Source: Sambucus nigra (taxonomy: Eukaryota > Streptophyta > Magnoliopsida > Dipsacales > Adoxaceae). Taken from it: a stretch of DNA of 64,000 bases. How positions within the stretch are numbered: the stretch's first letter is position 1; every line of letters begins with the position of its first letter. The translations under genes were made by a program, and so were the position numbers. The stretch is taken from NCBI GenBank assembly GCA_949130495.1, contig OX422221.1, positions 153,059,741 to 153,123,740 of the forward strand, read 5' to 3'. The notes beneath the pieces were generated by a model. The model was not told the origin of the DNA, did not search any database, and saw nothing but the letters and a program-made list of their open reading frames with translations. Below, in pieces: positions 34,221 through 44,809 of the stretch.

Positions 34221-35400
34221 GAAATGAACTTTTTAGGGTTTCTCTGTGAATTACGGACATCTTTAATATTTCTATATCATTAGAATTGTTGTTATGTGCG
34301 AAGTGTAATAGCTCCTCTCTTTTCAACCCATCTGAGAATGAAGCTCTTTTTCGTGTTGATAGCTAGATGTCATGTCCTGAACATTTCTCTCTTCTTCGGA
34401 TTGTATTTGTATTCGGTTGACGATAACTCATGGTATTTCTATTCTTGTTTGCTTCTCGGGGTGCCATTTGGTGCGCATCATTTTTTTGTTGTTGGGAATC
34501 ATTTTTTTTGTTGAAAAAATTTTATATTAATTTTTTGAACAAATATACGTTTTCTAGGGAAATCAACTTTTTTTAACAGAAACCATTTTTTAAAATACTT
34601 TTACCTATTTGAAATCAGTTTTTTTGTTTTGGTTTTTTGGTAGAATTTTTTTTGTTGTTGCTGGAAATCGTTTTTTTGGCAAAAAATAATTTTTTAGTTA
34701 AAATTAATTTATTTGGTGTAAAATAGTTTTTTCCTTCTGGATATTTTTTTTGGGATATTTCTAATTTTTTAATAAATTTTTTGTCATTTTCACATTTTAA
34801 CGTCTTTTGTGGTTTTCAATATGTATTGTGTTGTTTTCTGATTTTTAAAATTATTTTTGTATAATTTTAGAATTTATTTTTTTGTCACATTCAAGATTTT
34901 TTTAAGTATTTATGTATTGTCTGATTTTTAATAAGTATTTAGTAGTTTTCAGAGTTTTAAATAATTTATGTATTTATTTTTATTTTGAAATATATTTCTA
35001 GAAAGTTTTACTTTCTTTTTTTTATATTATTTTTGCATTTATTAGAGTATTTTTTTCAATATTTTTCACACGTTACCAACTAATAAATTATTTAGTTTAA
35101 TTTTTTTGTGCACAAAATATTTTTTTCACAAGATAAATAACTTTGTTTGCTATATTTATCAGTGGATCTTCTTGGGTCATGACGACTAGGATCAAATTTG
35201 AGCCGGTTGAGCCGCCCATTTTTAGATAAAAACTCAAAATTCTTGCCAATATCTAGATAAAACTTGTTTCAAAATCTTAGACTACGTTCAGAAAATCGAT
35301 TTAAACAATATTTTTTAATACAATTTTAAAATTAAATTTTTTGTTTAAATATTGGTGTGAGTTTGATAAACTTGTTTTTAAATATAATATTTTAAAATTT
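34221..35400. other. YABBY 3' flank and T-rich low-complexity DNA
   Basis: The first few hundred bases probably include the YABBY 3' UTR; no clear poly(A) signal stands out. From about 34480 to 35110 the + strand is strongly T-rich with repeated TTTTTTG motifs. No coding signal. Confidence 0.45.
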
Positions 35401-35411
35401 TGATAAAATTG

Positions 35412-35412
<1 letters not shown>

Positions 35413-35456
<44 letters not shown>

Positions 35457-35475
35457 CACACACACACACACATGA
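35413..35475. repeat. (CA)n microsatellite with a short TA interruption
   Basis: CACACA runs broken by ATATATATA at about 35447-35456. Confidence 0.9.
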
Positions 35476-35662
35476 GACATGAATATATACATACTTGCGT
35501 ACATACATACATCATTCATACATAAATAAATCATGTGTAATATAAGCTAGAGCTTTGGGCTCAATCTCTAGTTTCATCCTGTTTGAACTATTGCCTAACC
35601 AGGCATGATTTTAATAATAATTGTGGGGGTACCGTCCCTCTTTGTTTAATATGTGTGTGTGC

Positions 35663-35664
<2 letters not shown>

Positions 35665-35736
<72 letters not shown>
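35665..35736. repeat. Compound (AT)n(GT)n microsatellite
   Basis: AT repeats followed by GT repeats, the same order as at 32108-32172. Confidence 0.9.
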
Positions 35737-35737
<1 letters not shown>

Positions 35738-36736
35738 TATAAAATGATATTGCATGTATAATTCACAATAAAATTATATACATCCAAGAATTGATAATAT
35801 TATTTAATACATATCTATTATATGTATATTTTATATTATTCCATACATTAATAATATATGTATAAAACTATATATAAGTATCATATATGTATTAATAATA
35901 TCATCGAACATACGAATCTTAGTATAATATAATTTAATAACATATGCATATATGTAATTTTGTGTACGTGTACATATCTATTTTTTATTTATTAGAACTA
36001 TATACATATTAATATATTATGTATGTACATTATATATTAAGGTACAAATGCATAAAAATATTGAAAATAAATAATTCTAAGTTGAAAAAAAAACTGAATT
36101 TAGAAAACACTCTTTTATTATTTTCTGAAAAACATGATTATAACACAATGGTATTACGATTCAGTATTTAGAACCAAGTGTGTCAAACGCAAATTCTTAT
36201 CAAAATTATATTTAATACAAAAACAAAATTGTAATTGATAACTAAATAGACCTTTCATATTTTATTTACCTATTGTTTTCTCAAACGCTTCTCTATAAGA
36301 CTCTTTAATATATTTTTTTAGAATTCTATCGGTCTAACATCTCTGTCTAAAAGAATGTTTCTCTAACCTCTCGTTGTTTATCTTTTTCTAAGGGTGGTAG
36401 TTAAAGCCCTAATTATTATATCTCTCTATAAAATTTTAAGCTTTTTCTCTGTTTCAAATATTGCCACTATAAAAATTCATTTTCTTTCTCTCTTTACATA
36501 CCAACTTATAGAAAGAAAGATATTACAATTTTAGAGAGCCACATTGTTTGAGGGATAAGATGACTAATAATTTAGAGTGAAAATTTGGTTTCGAGGGAGC
36601 AAGAGATATTAAATTATAAATAAAGAAAAAGACTACGTTTTGGAGAGAGAAACCTGTTTAGGGAGAGAAATAGATTACAATTGGAGAGAGACAAAATTAT
36701 TAACATTTCAAACAGATTTTAGCATTCTTAGAGAGA
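35737..36736. other. AT-rich spacer with CTCTCT and GAGAGA patches
   Basis: Up to about 36250 the DNA is TA-rich. From 36280 to 36735 there are scattered CTCTCT motifs, then GAGAGA motifs, suggesting a degenerate inverted repeat. I see no gene. Confidence 0.4.
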
Positions 36737-36766
36737 ACTAGTTGAAAACCCGCGCGATGCGCAGGC
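36737..36766 (-). mobile_element. Helitron-like 3' terminus 1
   Basis: On the minus strand a short GC-rich hairpin (CCTGCGCATCGCGCGGG) is followed 8 bases later by CTAGTT. A hairpin about ten bases before CTAG, next to T, is the standard Helitron 3' end. The element body would extend to higher coordinates. Two near-copies of the motif lie at 38301 and 39949. Confidence 0.6.
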
Positions 36767-38300
36767 TATACGACAAAGACGGACTGAAACCTGTTGAATT
36801 GCCAAAAATATAAGACATTCAACATTAATATATGAATTTGATTAAAAAAAAACTCAGATTATTTTTGACATGAAAACATCTAAAAAAAATATAATGACAC
36901 AACGAAACCTTATTGAACCTACAAAGGAAAGAATACAACCATTAATATGAAGCAATACCATTGAAAACAAACATTATAAATACTTCTATAGATTAAGTTG
37001 TACAATAAGCAAAGCAATGTGAACTAAAAAAGTAACTAAGAACATAATGAAAATGGAGTTGACATTATGAATCACATCATATTACAATAAATTCCCTCAC
37101 GATATAATTGGTATAAACTCGCATCTATCTGGATGTCATTCTCCATTTCTTTCGAATATAAAAGTGGAAATGCTGGAATTAATATTTGACCTCACCTTAA
37201 ATTATGTTTGCTATACAAACCATAAAATGAACCCATTAAAAATATGAGTGTTGTTTCCTTCAAATGGCATTCCCTCAAACAATTGGTATGCCACAATATG
37301 TGACAACCACAACCAGTTGTGTCTATAGATAAGAAACCAAAAAAGAAATCAATAAATAGTATATATGGATTTGTGAATAATACACCCGAGAAAATAAAAT
37401 ATTTAGAGCCATAAATCAAATGATTTCAGGTTATTCTTCAATAATTTTCTTTTATTTGAAATATACATATATTTTTATATAAACCAAACAATCAAAGAAT
37501 AACTAAAAGAACACACAAATGCAAACATAGAAATTAAATATATTAAAATTCAAACCATAAAACTCTTGATTAACCCATTCCAAACCAATTTAAATAGTGG
37601 ATATATGCCCAGCGCCCAAATGAATTTTGTAGTCACACTGATGGGGCTCAACCTCCATCAACACTGATATTATGGCCATTTTCTTACGGTCGGTGAAATA
37701 AAAAAGGGGCATATATCAAATAGTCCCTTGAACTTCTTTTAATACATGTATAGTCCAAGCGTTTTTATTTTGCACCTTTAAAAATAGGAGAATAATGGAC
37801 TTTTTGATACAAAATAAAAAGTTGGATTAAATATGTATTAAAAAATGTCTTAGGGACTTTTTGGTATTTGATCCAATAATAAAATAAAAAAAAATTAATG
37901 GGCATGATATTTATATTGAATGAATTTGTACTCACACATTAGATATGATATAGGAAATCCTATAAGGAATAAAAATAATGGCTTTCTAAATTTTGGATCT
38001 ATTGTAATATGTATTCTGAAAATTGGACAACAAACACGTCATTTATAATTTTAATCCTTATTTTTTAATAAAGCTGCTGGCGCAGAACCACAGTCATAAA
38101 ATGTCAATCAATCACAACATGCCGCGTCAATCGATAATTTGAAAATAGGGAATAAAAATGAAAACCAAGCGTTTGTTGTCCCATAGTCATAATTGATATT
38201 ATTTTACGCCCTTAAAATATATAAAGTAATAAAAATATTGAATTAGCAAGGGACTCGTTCAAAAGTAAAATATTAAACGTGTTTCCCTATATAATATACT
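36767..38300. other. Probable non-autonomous Helitron body and spacer
   Basis: AT-rich, no recognised coding domain. It contains a MITE copy at 38024-38183. The 5' end of the Helitron (TC on the minus strand) could not be fixed. Confidence 0.35.
38024..38183 (+). mobile_element. MITE, GGACAACAAAC family, copy 2
   Basis: TTGGACAACAAACACGTC at the left and GCGTTTGTTGTCCC at the right form inverted termini. The interior matches 31594-31757 and the complement of 38550-38710 over about 160 bp. Confidence 0.75.
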
Positions 38301-38330
38301 ACTATGTGTAAACTCACGCGATGCGCCGGC
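38301..38330 (-). mobile_element. Helitron-like 3' terminus 2 (CTAG mutated)
   Basis: Aligns base by base with 36737-36766: ACTATGTGTAAACTCACGCG then ATGCGCCGGC. The CTAG end reads ATAG on the minus strand, so it is probably an old copy. Confidence 0.45.
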
Positions 38331-38549
38331 AAGACAATTGTGATTGTCATTTCGTCAGGTAAGTTGTTTACTTTGTGTCATTTAAATCCTTGCAACTTTT
38401 AGTAACAAATAATAAGAAATACCAACTTGTAGCGATATAAAATAATGGAATCACCCAATAGTGTCGCATTGAAAACAAATTACCCCTAACCCTATTTTTA
38501 AAATAGATTATGCACTTTTCGGACTTAAAAATAATATTGTTTATGGATA

Positions 38550-38710
38550 TAGGACAACATACATTTTGTTTCCATTTTTAGTCCATATTTTTAGATTATC
38601 GACTGATGCGGCATGCTGTGATTTGTTGACGCTTTATGGATATGGATCCGCGCCAGCGACTTTATTAAAAAATAGGGACTAAAAATGAAAATAAAATGTT
38701 TGGTGTCCTA
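38550..38710 (-). mobile_element. MITE, GGACAACAAAC family, copy 3 (inverted)
   Basis: Reverse complement of the 38024 copy. The ends TAGGACAACATACATTTTG and GTTTGGTGTCCTA are inverted repeats of about 30 bp, making this the clearest example of the family's termini. Confidence 0.75.
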
Positions 38711-39948
38711 TTTTAGGTTCTATATTTACAAACCCCTTTTTAAAATCCAAAACACACACACTAAAAACAAAAAACAAAAAATAAACCGGCCAACATGTAA
38801 TCCTAATCTCTCTCTCTCCTAACGTCCTCTATCATCCCCCCTCTACCACTCCCGCCACCACCCAACCCCCTTCTTCCTTCCATCACTATCCAACTCCAAG
38901 ACTCCACAAACATGCGTACACACACACGACTATCAAACACCCACCATCGTCGGTAATCAAACTGGTCACCAGCACCACCTGACAAAACCACCTCCCTAAC
39001 CTCCACGAAAAACAAACCCACAAACCCTCCATGACCCAAACCCACAAAGTCGAACGACTTAAACCCACAACCCAACAACATACTGTTGCTTTGATCATTA
39101 TAAAATAAATACTGACAATCAAATCACCACCATCACCAGGCAAACTTAACACCCTGAAAAAGTTAAAGAAAACAAAAGTACAAATAGGTAGAAAATAGAT
39201 TCAAGAAACAGTCGTACTTTTGGCAGAATTAGATTAAAAAAAACTTATCGAAGACGGTGGAAGGGAGATGATTGAAACTGAGTAGACGCCACATCTACAC
39301 TCAACAACAACAATCAATGGCTGGCTCAAATCTAAAAGTTAGAGAATGGAGTGTGGATGGGTGGGGGTGAATGGGGAAGAGATGGGGGAAACGTGAGGCG
39401 GGTTGGATAAGGTGATGGGAAATAAAGAGCCATATGCCGCCTTTGGGTTTTCTTATGGGTTGGGAGAGAATGGAGATGCGTCCAAAAGAACAGCTGGTGG
39501 TGAAGTATTTGGCACATAAATCGGCTCAGTTTTATTTTTCATTATGAAGAGCGTTCAAAATAGGGAGAGAGAAAGACGTTGGAAATGGAGGGTCGTGACT
39601 TTTGATGAACCGTATCTATACTGAGTTGAGTATAGAGATATAGATATAAATTATAGAGATAGACATCAAATGCTTTGCCTACGTAGATAGACTGGTTGGA
39701 GAGGAGTCTTAATGCCTTGTTTTGCATTTTATAGTAGTAAGAGATACGATTAAAGAGATAATAAGATTATATTTGTATAAAGTTAGTTCACATGATTACA
39801 TAAAGTTACAACCTGATCCATTCATTAAACGAGTCGTGTATATTTACCCAATAAGACCTATACATTTATTAAATTGAGATTGTTTTAAATATGTGGCTTG
39901 ATTGAATAAATAGGTTGGGTTTGTTTTTCCCAACCATACTTATATATA
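38711..39948. other. Unassigned repeat-rich DNA between Helitron-like ends
   Basis: It holds a C- and A-rich block (38760-39080) that translates on the minus strand to a Gly-rich 92-residue frame (38803-39081) with no known motif. A captured gene or UTR fragment is possible. Nothing else is recognised. Confidence 0.35.
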
Positions 39949-39978
39949 ACTAGCATGTAACCCACGAGAGTCGCGGGC
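39949..39978 (-). mobile_element. Helitron-like 3' terminus 3
   Basis: On the minus strand the hairpin CCCGCGACTCTCGTGGG is followed by TTACATGCTAGTT. Same spacing as the 36737 terminus, with CTAG intact. Confidence 0.58.
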
Positions 39979-41623
39979 GTAGTATAATATTTATTAAAAA
40001 TATACCAAAAATACTTTTTACGTGGTTTATTTTACCTTCTTTCCCATTCATTTCTTAGGGCTTTCGGGAATGTCAAAATTTAATTAATCATATAAAGAAC
40101 CAACTATAAAGTATACCACTTTTTGCAGTAGTTTTGTATAAAACTTTCGAATATTTGAAAGGAATTAAATATAGACATTATTTGCAGTCAAGAAATAAAC
40201 GTCTCCCCTACTCTAACGTTTTTTCAAATGTATGAATCATTAACATTAGAAACAATATAAAATAAAATGAAATTTATCGAAAGTGATATGTACAAAGCCA
40301 CCAAACACAACAACACAAGAAAAAATAAAAAATAAAAAGAATATGATTGAAGGTGAAGATACTTTTAGTGTTGTATTGGTACTTTCACTGAAGATACAAA
40401 AATGCCAAAAATAGAAGGAGATGATTAATAAGCTTTTATTTTTCATGCTTTTATAATCTTCTTTATGACTAATCACCAAATGGTTCATATACTCCATGAT
40501 ATACTTTAAAGAGAAAATTAAATGGACCTTTAAAAACATAAAAATTTAGCTAATTAACAATCAATAGTCAACACAAATAGATCATGAAAGAATAAAAGGG
40601 ATTTGAATAATTGGATGCCTCTTAACAAAACCAAATAGAGAAAATGTAACAAAAATCACCAAAATATGTGTACTAAAATATCACCGCCATGAAACATTAA
40701 AGCCCCACTCGGGTGCCAAACATAAAAATTCAAAATTCCAATAAATCAAACATCTTCTCTACATTTAAACAACAAAATAAAAATAAAAAAAATGGATTGC
40801 ATCCAATGCTTAGATGCGGGCGAAAACAAATATAGAAAAATTAAAAAAATTAAAACACCATAACCGTTAGTATTATAAGTGTTAGTAGGTAATAAATATC
40901 TAAATCTTTGAATGCCTGGATCAAAACTCTAAGAAGAGATCATTGAATGCATGGGTCCCCCTTTGCGGCACTTTTCGACAATTATGGTGTTAGATACTTT
41001 TGAGAGAAATGGTTCTAAATAAAGTAGACATGAAAATTTTACAAAAATCAGATTTGTGTCTAGATGTTTTGTTAAAGAAAAAATAGGAAATAGTGAATAG
41101 AAATCAAAAACACCCCAATGAATTTGTTGATATGAGGCTTCAAAAAATTTCATTTGCTTTAGGCACAAGATGTGTACATTAATACATTTTTTCCAAGGAA
41201 AAAATGATATTGAGATCGAGAGATTGAGAGAAGGATATGGAAGTAAGTGAAAGAATTGAGGAGTTTTGTTGGCAAGTGAAAATAACAATTAGAGGGAGAA
41301 TTCAATGAATTGTCTCACTCAAGTAAATAGTTGATTATTTTCGATTGCAAATGAAAGAAACACTTATGATTGAAATGTTGATGTTTCTAGAGAAATGGAT
41401 CAATAGAAAAAGAGATGAAATGAGGTTTAAAAACTGAGATGGGTAGATGCAGATATACTAATAAGTAGGAGGAATATGAATGAAAAAAATGATAAATATC
41501 CAATAACAAAGACAGTGAAGGGACGATTAAGAAAAGAGGTTGGATGAGTAGTTAGATGGGTTTTAAACTTATTGCATAGAGAGAGAGGGGGTTCGAAAGG
41601 ATGAAGAAAGAGAAGAGAGGAGA
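39979..41623. other. Non-coding DNA up to the gypsy insertion
   Basis: AT-rich with GAGAGA patches near 41200-41620. The longest frame (minus strand, 40929-41288) has no motif I know. It may be body sequence of the third Helitron-like element. Confidence 0.35.
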
Positions 41624-41628
41624 CATGC

Positions 41629-44626
41629 TGTAATACCCCGTACTTTTGGCTATATTTATTTTTGGGATTAATTAATTAAATGCGTATTAATTGGAAATTA
41701 ATTCGGGTTAAAAATACTAACGAGATGCGAGTTGGTATTTGATTATGTGCATACATGTTTAATATGATTATTGAATTATGAAAAATTTGTCGTGAGGTTG
41801 ATATACGACATTTTAGGAATTTTGTTGAGACGCGTGTGACCGCCGCGTCATGGTGTATTATAGTAATTATAAAAGTAAATTTAAATTCTATAAACAGTAT
41901 GGTCGTTTTGAGTGCGCCAACGCGTCTGGAAGGGTCGAGATAGTCAGAAAACACTAGCCGGGGGTTTAGTTTGGGTCCCGGGGTATTTTTAGGCCATACC
42001 GGCAACATAAAGGGCATTTTAGTAATTTTGTATTTTTGGAGAATTAAAAGTGACGAAAATTGGGAGTTTTAATCTGATTGGGAATTGACCCACTAAGCCA
42101 CTAACCAACCCATATTAACCCAATAAGCTACATAGGTTATTAGAATTAGGTTTTCTAATACCTTCCCAAAGCAAACCCTAGCCACCATAGCCACCATTGG
42201 AGAAGAAGCTTGGGGAAAGAGAGAGAAAGGAAATTCCGCAGAAAAGCCCCATCAAACCAACATCTAAATCAGAGATAAACTCGAGGCAAGTGACTTAATT
42301 CCATTTAAATTTCAGAGAATGTTCTTTCCAAGTTAGATAATTCCAATTTTATGTTTGTTCTTGGTGAAATATGAAAACTCATGTAGTTTGGAACTTAGAA
42401 CTTGAAAATCTTGAGGAGAATTGCATGTAGAATGATAGGTAGAGGATTATTCTCATGATATTTGTGATTGGAAGAAATTAAAATGGATTTTATTGGGTTA
42501 ATTCATGATTTAAAATGTTAGGGTTTGTGTTCTTGAAAAGAATTGGGGAAAAGTGTAGAATCTTGTGATCAAATGATGTTTAGGATGTATTAATTCCTTA
42601 AAAGGTGTTAGAATATGACCCTAGTATGTTTTAGGATGATTGGGGACCTTAAAAGATTGATTGGACGAATTTTGGTTGAGACTTGAGGTGTTAAAAATGG
42701 TAAAAAACGAGATTAGACAAATCTGGGACGAAACTGGTATGTCGTTAGAAGCCCCTGCCCAGGTCGTTCGAACGAACTCGTTCGAACGAGCTTCTAACGA
42801 ATTGACCAGTCGCGTCTAACGAAAGGGAACTTCGTTCGATAATCTTGTTCGAACGAGATATCGTTAGAAGGTACAGTTCGTTCGAACGAACTGGATCTCG
42901 TTCGAACAGTCTCGTTCGAACGAGACTTCTAACGAGTTGACAATGGAATCTCGTTCGAACAGCCTCGTTCGAACGAGACTTCTAACGAGTTGACAGTTTA
43001 GGCCTTTTTGGCCTGTTTCGATTTTTGGAGTCCCGTAAACTTGTTCGAGGATATAGATAACCTTCCTTTGATGATGTATGGATAGATTTGGGACTTTTGG
43101 GTTATTACGAGGAGTAAATTATATACGAGAGATTTAAATTAATGAACCGTTTGGGTTGTGATGTGAGTGTCTACTACGACGTGAGAATAGATTATAATGC
43201 GTATGATTATAAATCGGAATCGTATAAAGTGTGTAAATTATATATTGGTACTAGAATGAGAATAGTACTACAATTAAACTTCGGGATTACTAAGACGTTT
43301 GTTTACTTAGTATTGGTATATGAATTGTGTGTATGACATACCTACCATACTTGCTATCACGGGAGGTTTGCGTTCGCTTAGGGCCCTCTAATCCTTGTGT
43401 TGCCCGGATTTAGACTGGTTACCTTGATGAACATAGGTCATAGAAAGACTTATTGGGATATTAATAAGTCCGCTGATCGTAGGAGCGTAGGTTTGTGCGT
43501 GACCTATGTGATGTGACTATGTTCGCCTCCATTATTTGTGATGTTGTTATGTGTGAACTATTCTTGAGAGATTCGAAATATGTAATCCTTATGTACGTGA
43601 TGTACCGGGATGGATAGCAGAGTATGTGTGCACCGCAGCTTAGTTCTCGGGGTGCTTGTATTGTATATTTATGATGTGAATAATATACACTTAATTAATG
43701 GGAATCTTCATGTTAATGTTGTGAATATAATTACGCTATTGTTTCGAGAAATATAACGAGTTAACTGATAGTGATATATATTGCATATTGAGCATCTGAG
43801 TTTACGTTAAACCCCTACTTAATTACGAGCGTTATAATGTTAATAGAACCGAGTAATAAGGGTAGGACCTATGACAGTCTAGCTAGATATGATGGCACTT
43901 AGCTAGTGGTTTGTGTCGTTGTAGATGGGTACTTACGTTAGGAGTGCATAGTTAGACGAGAGGTGAGAATATCATGTGAGTGCACGTCCTAACATGTACT
44001 TTGCATTTAATGTTTTAAATTCTTTTAAAGCACTTGCAGGTTTTTAAAATATAACTCCACATTCGGGCTCTGACCCGTTTTCTTTTCAAATCTATTTTTC
44101 TTTGTAAAACCATTTTAGGTGCCCAGCCACAAGGACACCATGCATAGGATACTCATTCAGGTGACGAGCTGTAGCTGTTTATGGAAGTTACAGGTATTTG
44201 CTTGTAGACGCTTCTATCACTTGGATTCCAGATTCATTGTCTATCAGTTGTAGGGCATGTTGCCCATTTCTATTAGAGTTACATTTCCATTACAGTTTTC
44301 AGACTTTGGCATGTATTGATTTAGTATTCAGTTTACTTATCAGTTGTGGGATTTGTAGTGAGGAGTTTTCCTCCAGACTTTATTTACGTTATGTGATGGT
44401 TATTCTATTTACTACTTTATGGTGAATGGTGTTATTATTCTTTATTACACTTGTTGCATGTTAATCAGACTTTAAATAAAATTTGGCACTTACTTTTTGA
44501 ATACTAGGTGGTTAGTAATAATAAAAATGTTTTCGACAGTGATGCTATTAACTGAGCCAACTTGGCATTTTGAATTAATTTAATAAAGGAGTAGCTACCC
44601 GGTATTTAATTAGTCGGGGTGTCACA
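41629..44626 (+). repeat. 5' LTR of the gypsy element (2998 bp)
   Basis: TGTAATACCC to GGTGTCACA. It is the same length as the 3' LTR. It contains a palindrome cluster at about 42743-42996. No coding frame in it is meaningful. Confidence 0.95.
42743..42996. repeat. Palindrome cluster in the 5' LTR (TTCGAA cores)
   Basis: At least five perfect or near-perfect palindromes centred on TTCGAA occur in about 250 bp. One is 20 bp (CAGTTCGTTCGAACGAACTG, 42874-42893) and one is 18 bp (GTCTCGTTCGAACGAGAC, 42909-42926). CTCGTTCGAACGAG is at 42777-42790 and 42964-42977. TCGTTAGAA or its complement TTCTAACGA sits beside them, and a ~54-bp unit is tandemly repeated (42896 and 42950). Confidence 0.9.
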
Positions 44627-44628
44627 TG

Positions 44629-44640
44629 TGGTATCAGAGC
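44629..44640 (+). other. Primer-binding site, initiator tRNA-Met type
   Basis: TGGTATCAGAGC, two bases after the 5' LTR. Confidence 0.93.
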
Positions 44641-44809
44641 ATCAGGTTCTAGTGTCCTTTAGGATCTGACGGCTTATTATGTTTCCGCTAAGTTTCATTA
44701 ATATAGAGCCCTATATTTTAGGACTGTTGTACTCTTTTTGTGTATGCTTCGTTCTTCAGCTATTTTATGTTTATAAACAGCGAACTTTTAAACTTTGTTC
44801 TTATTTCAG

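Noticed and set aside
35301..35534. A 77-residue minus-strand frame with a Cys/Val run
   Set aside because: It is created by the (CA)n microsatellite.
41676..42017. A 113-residue minus-strand frame in the gypsy LTR, repeated in the 3' LTR (49605-49862)
   Set aside because: It lies wholly in LTR sequence, is shortened in the second copy, and has no protein motif; it is a by-product of the LTR sequence.
42743..42996. CRISPR-like array
   Set aside because: The repeats are palindromes in a plant LTR, units are irregular and adjacent with no uniform spacers, and the same block is present in both LTRs.
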